Positions 6,568-13,151 of a stretch of DNA of 24,451 bases are shown here, one piece after another. Position 1 is the first letter of the stretch; every line of letters begins with the position of its first letter. The notes under the pieces were generated by a model, which saw nothing but the letters and a program-made list of their open reading frames with translations, did no database searches and was not told the origin of the DNA. The stretch is from assembly GCA_021629085.1 (NCBI GenBank), contig JAJXRJ010000032.1, positions 1 through 24,451 on the forward strand, written 5' to 3'. Origin of the DNA: Oscillospiraceae bacterium. Its GTDB lineage: Bacteria; Bacillota; Clostridia; UMGS1810. Made by a program: the position numbers and the translations under genes.

Positions 6568-7686
6568 ATGGCAGATACGATTACTACATATGGGAACATG
6601 CAAATTGTTCCTGAAAAATTTGCAGAATATATTCTTAATCGAACAACTGAAAAATCCGCTCTGGTAAACAGTGGGATTGCAACGGCGGATACGATTGTTG
6701 GGCAGCTTATCAACGGCACGCCGGAGGGCGGCAGATTTATCATGATGCCGCAGTACAACCCCTTGGAAGGCGACGACGATGTGTTCAGTGAAACGGATGT
6801 GAGCATCAGCAATGTAACTACAGATGCAGCGCACGCGACCCTTTTGATGCGCCAGAAAGCGTGGGGAGCAACAGATTTAGCGCATGTATTAGGCGGGAAC
6901 GACCCGATGGCGGCCATTGGGAATTTGGTGTCTGATTGGTGGCTGCAAAAGGAACAGGCAATTTACTTATCCATTTTAAAAGGCCTTCTTGACCCAACAA
7001 GCGGGGCTCTCAAAGACCATGTGAACGATATTTCCGGCGGCTCTGCGGAAGCGGCGTATATTAGCGACGGTGCAACACTTGACACCAAACAGCTTTTAGG
7101 TGACCACTACGGCTCTTTGGGCATGGTATTCATGCATTCGGCGGTTTATACATATTTGCAGAAAAACGGCATGATTACGAGAAACCCGATCTTTGACCCG
7201 TCGCAGAGCGCGGTGGAAATGGAGCGGTATTTGGGATATCGGATCCTCGTGGACGACGGCATGCCTGTCTACGACTATGTAAAAGACAATGCAGCAGGCA
7301 CCATTACCATTACCGCGGAAAATCTGGCGCAGTATCAGGCGCGGTGTTTGGATACGCTGGTTGCGACCGATAAGGTCAAGGCGGCGGCAAACCCGATTTA
7401 TGACACGTTTTTCCTGGGCACAGGCGCGTTTGCGCGTCAGGACGGATCGCCTGCCGGATTTATCGGCGTTGAAACTGACCGTGATAAGATTGGTGCGAAA
7501 AACTATCTGATTAACCGCCGCTGCATGGTGATCCATCCACGGGGATTAAGTTGGAACACTGGTGCAACTTATCCGGAAGGGATTTACTATCCGACGAATG
7601 CAATGCTGGCAACACCTGCAAACTGGGCATTGAAAACCAACCACAAAAAAGTCCCAATTGCGGCCCTGCGCCACAAGATTGGTTAA
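6568..7686 (+). CDS. Major capsid protein (Gp13-like / HK97-fold family)
   Basis: This 372-aa protein is the main shell subunit. It opens MADTITTYGNMQIVPEKFAEYI and has GGRFIMMPQYNPLEGDDDV, RQKAWGATDLAHVLGGNDPM and a C-terminal FLGTGAFARQDG...RRCMVIHPRG. These are familiar from the Gp13-like coat proteins of Clostridium and related phages. Length is typical for a capsid protein without a delta domain, in line with a separate scaffold gene. A GGAGG at 6553-6557 precedes the ATG by ten bases. Head-tail connector genes follow. Confidence 0.88.
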   Translation: MADTITTYGNMQIVPEKFAEYILNRTTEKSALVNSGIATADTIVGQLINGTPEGGRFIMMPQYNPLEGDDDVFSETDVSISNVTTDAAHATLLMRQKAWGATDLAHVLGGNDPMAAIGNLVSDWWLQKEQAIYLSILKGLLDPTSGALKDHVNDISGGSAEAAYISDGATLDTKQLLGDHYGSLGMVFMHSAVYTYLQKNGMITRNPIFDPSQSAVEMERYLGYRILVDDGMPVYDYVKDNAAGTITITAENLAQYQARCLDTLVATDKVKAAANPIYDTFFLGTGAFARQDGSPAGFIGVETDRDKIGAKNYLINRRCMVIHPRGLSWNTGATYPEGIYYPTNAMLATPANWALKTNHKKVPIAALRHKIG

Positions 7687-7721
7687 AACTGTGGTTTTGT
7701 AGAAACAGGAGGCGAAGAAAG

Positions 7722-7880
7722 ATGAGCTGCACCTTTTGGAATTTAAGACGCAGAAAGGCAGAAAAAGCCAAAACCGCGGCTAAACAAGCCGAAGCTGCTA
7801 AATTGATAGAACGGGCAGAGGAACCGGGAAAAGCCAAGGAAACCGCAAAGAAGGGCGGCGGCAGACGTGGAAAACAGTGA
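7722..7880 (+). CDS. Small basic Ala/Lys-rich protein after the capsid gene
   Basis: ATG at 7722 stands 9 bases after AGGAGG (7707-7712), and the frame gives 52 residues. The product is strongly basic and helical-looking (RRRKAEKAKTAAKQAEAAK) and ends GGGRRGKQ. The frame is open further upstream over the capsid gene end, but the ribosome binding site fixes this start. Short Lys/Ala-rich proteins are common behind capsid genes and may bind DNA or join the head; no family is recognised. The end overlaps the connector gene by 14 bases. Confidence 0.6.
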   Translation: MSCTFWNLRRRKAEKAKTAAKQAEAAKLIERAEEPGKAKETAKKGGGRRGKQ

Positions 7881-8166
7881 TGTAATTCGGGAAAGTGCGC
7901 TAATATGGCTCGGCAACAATACGAACATCGATATCACACAAGACCCGCTCCCGGCAAATGTGGAACTGTTTATCAGCCGTTACGGTGATGTTCTATCGCT
8001 TAGGCCGGGGGTGTCGAGCGAAAGCATACAAGGGCTTTCCCAATCGTTTACCAGCGGGGATATTGGCGTTTTACTGCGGCAGTATGCAAGCTCCCTTTTA
8101 GGAGAGGACTGTTTAACCTGTTCTGATGCGAAAGCCTTTCCGGCTCTTGAAAAGTGGGTGGATTAA
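7867..8166 (+). CDS. Head-tail connector (adaptor) protein
   Basis: This 99-aa protein starts with GTG at 7867 inside the end of the preceding gene. It is small, acidic and mainly helical (SALIWLGNNTNIDI ... ELFISRYGDVLSLRPGVSSESI), which resembles the YqbG/HK97 gp6-type adaptor that binds under the portal. Its place directly after the capsid genes and before a gp10-like gene is the normal order of the head-completion module. The assignment is by position, size and general pattern. Confidence 0.6.
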   Translation: MENSDVIRESALIWLGNNTNIDITQDPLPANVELFISRYGDVLSLRPGVSSESIQGLSQSFTSGDIGVLLRQYASSLLGEDCLTCSDAKAFPALEKWVD

Positions 8167-8766
8167 GTGGGCGTGAAGTGGACGACCAAAAAAGATGGGT
8201 TTCCGAGCATGAAAGCATCAATCAAAGGATTGGACAAGAAGAAGGTAAATGTCGGTGTTTTAGGCGGAGAAAATGCTTGGCTTGCCGGAATCCACGAATA
8301 CGGGGTGAATATTCGTGCAAAGAAAAAATATTTAACTGTGCCGCTTATTCCAGAAGCAGCAGGAAGAAAAGCTAGCAGCTTTGGAGACCTGTTTGTATTT
8401 ACAAGCAAAAAAGGAAACAAATTTCTTGCCAGAAAGAAAGGGAAAAAAGAAATAGAGCTTGTATACTGGCTTACTCCTTCTGTTGTGATTCCGCCGCGGC
8501 CTTTTTTAAGTGCGGGGTTTGACGAACACAGCAAGGAAGTGCTTAAAAAAGCAGAACGACTTTTGCCCGGTGTACTGGATGGGGCTATGCGTGTTGAGCA
8601 ATACTGTGAAAGCATAGGGTTATTGCTTGCAAGCAAGATTAAAGACTATGCAAGAGACCTAAAAAACCCGCCTAATTCCAATATTACGAAAAATGTAAAA
8701 GGGGACGATAATCCACTCGTTGATACCGGGAAAATGATTGAATCGATTACCTATGAGGTGGAATGA
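8167..8766 (+). CDS. HK97 gp10-like neck/tail completion protein
   Basis: This 199-aa protein starts with GTG at 8167 directly after the preceding stop. It has KVNVGVLGGENAWLAGIHEYG near residues 25-45 and IPPRPFLSAGFDEH near 110-122. The GIHEYG and PPRPFL elements are the hallmarks of the HK97 gp10 / minor tail family. The C-terminus DNPLVDTGKMIESITYEV is equally typical. It takes part in the head-to-tail joint. The stop overlaps the next start (ATGATG at 8763). Confidence 0.82.
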   Translation: MGVKWTTKKDGFPSMKASIKGLDKKKVNVGVLGGENAWLAGIHEYGVNIRAKKKYLTVPLIPEAAGRKASSFGDLFVFTSKKGNKFLARKKGKKEIELVYWLTPSVVIPPRPFLSAGFDEHSKEVLKKAERLLPGVLDGAMRVEQYCESIGLLLASKIKDYARDLKNPPNSNITKNVKGDDNPLVDTGKMIESITYEVE

Positions 8767-9140
8767 TGCGTTATTTTAATTTTGACAGTTTAATAGACAA
8801 ATACAGTGTAAAATTCCGTCTTGTAACTGCTGGCAAAGGCCAGTATAACGATTTAGGGGATTGGGTAGCAGAGGATTTTGAAGAAGCCGAAATGACGGGC
8901 GCCATTTTAGGTGTTACGGAAAATAAGGTATACCGCTCGGAAGGGGTTCTGACAGAAAAGGACAAGCAGTTGTACATGAAAGAGCCGCTGGGCCGGATTG
9001 ATAGGGCGCATGTGCTTTACGACGGCAATAAATACAGCGTTGAACAGGAACCAAATGAAGGAAACGCTCAATTTACTGGGTGTTATTCATACCTGCTGAA
9101 ATGGATAAGCGTGTTTGACAAAAAGGAGGCAGATGTGTGA
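8763..9140 (+). CDS. Head-tail joining protein
   Basis: This 125-aa protein is beta-rich, with VYRSEGVLTEKDKQLYMKEPL and YDGNKYSVEQEPNEG, a pattern seen in phage head closure/stopper proteins. It lies between gp10-like and tail terminator-like genes, where the stopper is expected. Two ATGs in tandem (8763 and 8766) make the exact start uncertain by one codon. The end overlaps the next GTG start by four bases. The family assignment rests mainly on position. Confidence 0.6.
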   Translation: MMRYFNFDSLIDKYSVKFRLVTAGKGQYNDLGDWVAEDFEEAEMTGAILGVTENKVYRSEGVLTEKDKQLYMKEPLGRIDRAHVLYDGNKYSVEQEPNEGNAQFTGCYSYLLKWISVFDKKEADV

Positions 9141-9682
9141 TTGACTTAGACAACACAAGAACCGCGATTGTAAAAGGATTGCGAGCCTACCTTAACCTTC
9201 CTGTTATTCGCAGCAACCAGACAGGAGAAATTCCGCCCTATCCATATTTGTCATATACAATCACAAGTCTTGCAAACGCAAATAACGGCACGTGGGGAAA
9301 GTATGATGATGGCCTTGACAGAAAACCTGTTACGCAGTCATGGAGCATCACCGTACAATCTGACAACGCTGCCGAATCCATGCGCCTTGCGTTAAAAGCG
9401 CATGAATGGCTAGACCATGTAGGCACCGTTGCGCTTAACGACTTAGGCGTTATTGTGCAATCTTTATCCGGAATCACCAACAGAGACAACATGATAACAG
9501 TTGAATATGAGTATCGAAACGGGTTTGATGCTGTGTTATGGTGCATGAACGAAGTTGACGATACAACAGATGAAATCGGCACAATTGAGTATGTGGCAAT
9601 TGACGGCAATTTTGTTGAGCCGTCCGAAAGCCTGGACGAACTCAATGAAAAGCTTGAAAAAAGACTGGACGGTGTATTGTAA
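9137..9682 (+). CDS. Tail terminator / neck protein (LIC_12616-like)
   Basis: This 181-aa protein starts with GTG at 9137 after AAAAGGAGG (9121-9129). NLPVIRSNQTGEIPPYPYLSY near residues 20-40 is characteristic of the LIC_12616 family of phage neck terminator proteins that cap the tail tube and sheath. The C-terminal region after about 150 adds an acidic tail (DGNFVEPSESLDELNEKLEK). The stop overlaps the next start by one base, so the accessory cassette that follows is translated with the neck genes. Confidence 0.72.
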   Translation: MIDLDNTRTAIVKGLRAYLNLPVIRSNQTGEIPPYPYLSYTITSLANANNGTWGKYDDGLDRKPVTQSWSITVQSDNAAESMRLALKAHEWLDHVGTVALNDLGVIVQSLSGITNRDNMITVEYEYRNGFDAVLWCMNEVDDTTDEIGTIEYVAIDGNFVEPSESLDELNEKLEKRLDGVL

Positions 9683-10260
9683 TGGCAAGTATCGAAGAAA
9701 ACATTAATCAAGCAATTTCAGATTTTGACAAAATAAAGGAGTCCATTGTAGAAAGCGGGGTTGATGTGCCATATGGTACGGATACGAATAAATATGGCGA
9801 GCTTATATCCCAAGTTAAAGACAAGGCATTTGAAGCAGGGATAAATTCGGTTGATTTATCTGATTATGTGAAGTTTACGGACTACCCAAAAGTCAATGGT
9901 TCTGCCGGTGTTTTAAAGGTTGTATCCTCTGAACATGGGATAAACATAGGGTCTAATGGAAATTTGTATGTTCAGCAGGCGTATAATTCCGACGTCGCTA
10001 AAAAAGAGTCTAATTATCGCCCTGTAGTCCCTAGTGTAATTGACACAGCTGTTTATGCATCGACGCATCAGGAAATGTCAGATGAATATGCTGTGTCCTC
10101 ATTCACAACAGGTGCCACGTTTAGTTATGACAAAAGCACCTTGCCCGCGTCATATGCTGCCGTAAAAGGGTATGTAGACGGCCTAGTTGGAGAGATTAGT
10201 ACGGCGCTTGATGAGATTCTTGCCCTGCAAGAAAGCTATATTGAGGGTGAGACGATATGA
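9682..10260 (+). CDS. Fibre-like accessory structural protein
   Basis: This 192-aa protein starts at the last base of the neck gene stop. It has a helical N-terminus (ENINQAISDFDKIKESI), a beta-rich middle (GSAGVLKVVSSEHGINIGSNGNLYV), then a region resembling the ends of phage fibre proteins (TLPASYAAVKGYVDGLVG ... ALDEILALQESYI). Such C-terminal ends occur in head- and tail-fibre proteins of gut Firmicute phages. The gene sits in the neck-to-sheath interval rather than with the tail fibre, which suggests a capsid or neck fibre. Function is inferred. Confidence 0.5.
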   Translation: MASIEENINQAISDFDKIKESIVESGVDVPYGTDTNKYGELISQVKDKAFEAGINSVDLSDYVKFTDYPKVNGSAGVLKVVSSEHGINIGSNGNLYVQQAYNSDVAKKESNYRPVVPSVIDTAVYASTHQEMSDEYAVSSFTTGATFSYDKSTLPASYAAVKGYVDGLVGEISTALDEILALQESYIEGETI

Positions 10261-10943
10261 CAATTTCGGAAAAGCTGACACAGATTGCAAGCAATGTCCC
10301 TGCTGTGTACCAGAAGGGGAAAGCAGATGGTATTGAAGAAGAATATGACCGGTTTTGGGATACGATCCAAGAAGGGGGAAGAGTAACCTACTATGATTAC
10401 CGTTTTTGTGGCTGGACATGGACGTATGCAAACCCAAAGTTCGCGGTTGTCCCCTCTAATGCACAAGGGCTGTTTATGTCAAGCAAGCGGTTGACACATT
10501 TTGATGAATCAAAATTTGATTTTTCACAAGTTAGAAATTCATATCGGATGTTTTGGAGCTGTACCGCATTAGAATATATGCCTGATTTTGATTTGGCTCC
10601 TGAAAGGTTCGACCAGACATTTCAGCATTGCCGAAGCTTAAAAACAATCTCAGTTTTAGATTTTAGCAACTGTAATCAAAAAATAAACATGATTCTATCA
10701 GGTGCGGTTGCGTTAGAAAGTATTGAAAAGATACAGGGATATATTTCATTTAATGGCTTCGATTTGCAAGACAGCCCTCTTTTAAACAAAGAAACATTCG
10801 TTAGGGTTATCAATGCCTTATCGGCAGAAACAAGCGGGCTGGCGGCGACACTAAGTAAGACCGCAAAAGAAGCAAACTTCACAGACGAAGAATGGGCAGC
10901 CCTGATTGGGACTAAGCCGAATTGGACGATTACTTTGGTGTAA
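10257..10943 (+). CDS. Leucine-rich-repeat (BspA-like) accessory structural protein
   Basis: This 228-aa protein overlaps its upstream neighbour by ATGA. The N-terminus MTISEKLTQIASNVPAVYQ and the following GIEEEYDRFWDTIQ are a stock opening of BspA-type surface proteins in prophages of gut Clostridia. The middle shows irregular repeats with LTHFDESKFDFSQ, LEYMPDFDL and LKTISVLDFSNC, typical of DUF285/BspA leucine-rich repeats. The end (NFTDEEWAALIGTKPNWTI) is also common in this group. It probably decorates the virion and binds a surface ligand; this is inferred. Confidence 0.6.
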   Translation: MTISEKLTQIASNVPAVYQKGKADGIEEEYDRFWDTIQEGGRVTYYDYRFCGWTWTYANPKFAVVPSNAQGLFMSSKRLTHFDESKFDFSQVRNSYRMFWSCTALEYMPDFDLAPERFDQTFQHCRSLKTISVLDFSNCNQKINMILSGAVALESIEKIQGYISFNGFDLQDSPLLNKETFVRVINALSAETSGLAATLSKTAKEANFTDEEWAALIGTKPNWTITLV

Positions 10944-10956
10944 AGGTGTGAAATAT

Positions 10957-11124
10957 ATGACGACAAGACTGATTTTGTATGCAGACGATGGAAAAGTGCT
11001 GACCAATGGTGAAATTTTTGGGAAAGAGGTTTTTTTGGCCGAGGGATTAAACGCCGAAGGTTTTTACGAAATCACGGAAGCGGAATATGAAAGCATTTTG
11101 CAAAATGCAAATAAGGAGGAGTAA
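10957..11124 (+). CDS. 55-aa small phage protein downstream of the LRR gene
   Basis: ATG at 10957 follows AAGGTGTGAAA (10943-10953) and gives MTTRLILYADDGKVLTNGEI...GFYEITEAEYESIL. Short proteins of this exact style (YADDGKVLTNG, FYEITEAEY) commonly follow fibre or LRR genes in Firmicute prophages, so I take it as the third gene of the accessory cassette. The open frame extends upstream to 10906, but that part overlaps the LRR gene. The role is unknown; it may be a chaperone or fibre accessory. Confidence 0.65.
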   Translation: MTTRLILYADDGKVLTNGEIFGKEVFLAEGLNAEGFYEITEAEYESILQNANKEE

Positions 11125-11127
11125 ATT

Positions 11128-12135
11128 ATGGCACTGGACGTAAAAGTAAAAATTGATTTAGTAAAGCCGATTGGAAGGGCGGGGTTTGGAATCCCGCTTA
11201 TTTTAGAAGAAAATGCAACAACGGCGAAAAGCTACACGGAATGCACAAATTTAGAAGAAGTGGTAGCGGCAGGGTTTGCGGCTGATACAAAAACATATAA
11301 AGCGGCAAACGTGTTGTTTATGCAAAATGACGCGCCGGAAAAAATTGCGGTGTGCGCTGATACAGGTACTGCTTCCGTATGGGTTGCAAATGTTGACAAC
11401 AACACAAAAAATTGGCGGCAGTTAATTGTAGTAAATAATAGTGAGACCGACACAGAAGTTAGTGCTATTATGACCGCTATGGAAGCATTAGACAATAAAA
11501 TGTATTTTGCCGATTTGGAAACAGACGATACGACGAGCCTTACAGTGAGTGGTATTGAAAGGACTGTGCTGTTTTACTGTGATGCTACCGAGAGCTGCCC
11601 GGTTCCTTCTGCCGCGTTGGTAGGAGCAACGGCAGGCCTTGACGCCGGAAGCTTTACGTACAAAAATATGGTTTTAAAAGGCCTTGAGCCGCAGAGCCTG
11701 ACGGATACAGAAATTAATGCCATCCATACAAAGGGCGGCATTACTTTTGTAACGAAAGCCGGGGATAATGTTACCTCCGAAGGCAAAGCAGCTGGCGGCG
11801 AGTATATTGACATTGTCGATTCGAAAGATTACATTATCAGCAATCTTGAATACCAGACGCAAAAAGCGCTGAATACAGCGCCTAAGATCCCGTATGACAA
11901 CAACGGTATTGCAATGCTTGAAAGTATCGCTGTCAATGTGATGAAGGACGCATATAACAAAGGTATGATCGCTACAAACGAAGATGGTAGCGCCGCATAT
12001 TCGGTAGACTATGCTATGCGTGAGGACACAGACCCGGCCGACAGAGCGGAAAGGAAGTATTTGGGCGGTCAATTTAGCTTTACGCTTGCCGGTGCGATTC
12101 ATGAAGTGGAAATTACAGGCGAAATCATTATTTAA
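11128..12135 (+). CDS. Contractile tail sheath protein (DUF3383-like)
   Basis: This 335-aa protein is the probable sheath. It opens MALDVKVKIDLVKPIGRAGFG, with PLILEE and the TECTNLEEVVAAGFAADTKTYKAA pattern that is usual in sheath proteins of this size class, and it ends in a beta-rich segment (FSFTLAGAIHEVEITGEI) that would form the strand exchange between subunits. It is shorter than T4-type sheaths, which fits the DUF3383 group. AAGGAGG at 11113-11119 precedes the ATG. The tube gene follows after 14 bases, the usual sheath-tube order. Confidence 0.82.
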   Translation: MALDVKVKIDLVKPIGRAGFGIPLILEENATTAKSYTECTNLEEVVAAGFAADTKTYKAANVLFMQNDAPEKIAVCADTGTASVWVANVDNNTKNWRQLIVVNNSETDTEVSAIMTAMEALDNKMYFADLETDDTTSLTVSGIERTVLFYCDATESCPVPSAALVGATAGLDAGSFTYKNMVLKGLEPQSLTDTEINAIHTKGGITFVTKAGDNVTSEGKAAGGEYIDIVDSKDYIISNLEYQTQKALNTAPKIPYDNNGIAMLESIAVNVMKDAYNKGMIATNEDGSAAYSVDYAMREDTDPADRAERKYLGGQFSFTLAGAIHEVEITGEIII

Positions 12136-12149
12136 AAGGGGGATATAAT

Positions 12150-12548
12150 ATGAACGTTACACGATATAACGCAAAAGATTGCACCGTTACCGTGGACGGT
12201 GTTTTTATTACGCAGCTTGGCGAAGATATGGTTTCTTTTGAAAAGGACGAAGCTTTTTTTGAACCCGTTGTAGGCGCGCAAGGCGACATTATAAAAAGTG
12301 AAATCAACAATACCATTTATACAATGACGTTGACAATTCAGCCTACAAGCCCGCAAAAAGAGTTTTTATTGAGCAAACTAGGAACTGCCGAGACATTTCC
12401 CGTGTGGGTTGTAAATAAGGCGTTGGGTGAGCGTTTTGGAGGTTCTATTGCCTCTGTTATGGAAATGCCAAGTATTTCCAGAGGAGCAACTGCTGAAGAT
12501 ATGGAGTTTACTTTTTGTGTGTTTGATGGCGTTGTGGAATCGGCTTGA
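12150..12548 (+). CDS. Tail tube protein (DUF3277-like)
   Basis: This 132-aa protein is the probable inner tube subunit. The opening NVTRYNAKDCTVTVDGVFITQLGEDMVSFEKDE and NTIYTMTLTIQPTSPQ resemble DUF3277 structural proteins that follow DUF3383-like sheaths. The size and beta-rich pattern fit a tail tube fold. AAGGGGG at 12134-12140 serves as ribosome binding site. A terminator follows 60 bases after the stop. Confidence 0.8.
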   Translation: MNVTRYNAKDCTVTVDGVFITQLGEDMVSFEKDEAFFEPVVGAQGDIIKSEINNTIYTMTLTIQPTSPQKEFLLSKLGTAETFPVWVVNKALGERFGGSIASVMEMPSISRGATAEDMEFTFCVFDGVVESA

Positions 12549-12610
12549 TAGCGGCTTTGTATAAGGAAGCATGCCAACGTTCGCGGAGCGATAAAAAGCT
12601 TTTTTACTTG

Positions 12611-12640
12611 GGGGCGTACGATTACGCCCCTTTTTATTTT
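12611..12640 (+). terminator. Rho-independent terminator after the tube gene
   Basis: GGGGCGTA (12611-12618) and TACGCCCC (12623-12630) form a perfect 8-bp GC-rich stem with a four-base loop, followed by TTTTTATTTT. It would lower expression of the chaperone, tape measure and baseplate genes relative to sheath and tube, which are needed in many copies. Confidence 0.85.
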
Positions 12641-12663
12641 AAAATTTTTAGGAGGATTTAATT

Positions 12664-12972
12664 ATGGCTAAATTTTATACAGTGAAAAAGAAAATTGGCG
12701 GTGTTGAGTATACGGCGCAGTTTAATGGGATTTCGGCGGCGTTGGATGCTGTAGATAATTCATACATTGAAGGAACCAGCAACACAAGTGTTGCCAAGCT
12801 GGCGAAATACTTGTTTGACAACGTAATTGTAGAGCCAAAAGGGCTTACGGCGGATGATTTTGACGATATGGAACATTTTAATGAGGTTGTGGCTTTTGCA
12901 CGCGAGGTGATGCAAGGGAACTTTCGAGACAAAGCGGACGAGAGCACAGCTAAAGGAAAGGGTAAAGAATAA
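12664..12972 (+). CDS. Tail assembly chaperone, short form (gpG-like)
   Basis: This 102-aa protein lies directly before the tape measure gene, where tail assembly chaperones are encoded. It opens MAKFYTVKKKIGGVEYTAQFNG, has a helical centre (SVAKLAKYLFDNVIVEPKGL) with an acidic TADDFDDME segment, and ends in a Lys/Gly linker (STAKGKGKE). AGGAGG at 12650-12655 precedes the start. It is expected to bind the tape measure protein during tail assembly. A second product is probably made by frameshifting at its 3' end. Confidence 0.75.
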   Translation: MAKFYTVKKKIGGVEYTAQFNGISAALDAVDNSYIEGTSNTSVAKLAKYLFDNVIVEPKGLTADDFDDMEHFNEVVAFAREVMQGNFRDKADESTAKGKGKE

Positions 12973-13123
12973 TTGGGCCGCTTGGCGTTTAATATTTTGT
13001 GACTTGTCTTGCTTTAGTCATGATTATGTGTTCCACTATATGACACCGGAAGAAATTGAAGAAGCAAATATTGCGCTGGACATTGTAACGGATGAAATCA
13101 AACGTCAAACAAAAAAGAAGTAA
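12664..13123 (+). CDS. Tail assembly chaperone, long frameshift form (gpGT-like)
   Basis: After the short form stops at 12972, the +1 frame is open from 12911 to 13123 and codes for WAAWRLIFCDLSC...YVFHYMTPEEIEEAN...RQTKKK. This is the familiar T-domain style (W..WRL, MTPEEI). It has no start codon or ribosome binding site ahead of the W-rich part; the first in-frame ATG is in HYMTPEE. A +1 slip (or -2) near the end of the short gene would join both parts. One candidate is the AAA codon at 12964-12966 slipping to AAG, just before the GAA TAA end. The slip site is inferred. Confidence 0.6.
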
Positions 13124-13151
13124 CAACCACCAAAAATAGGGGGTGGTGTAA

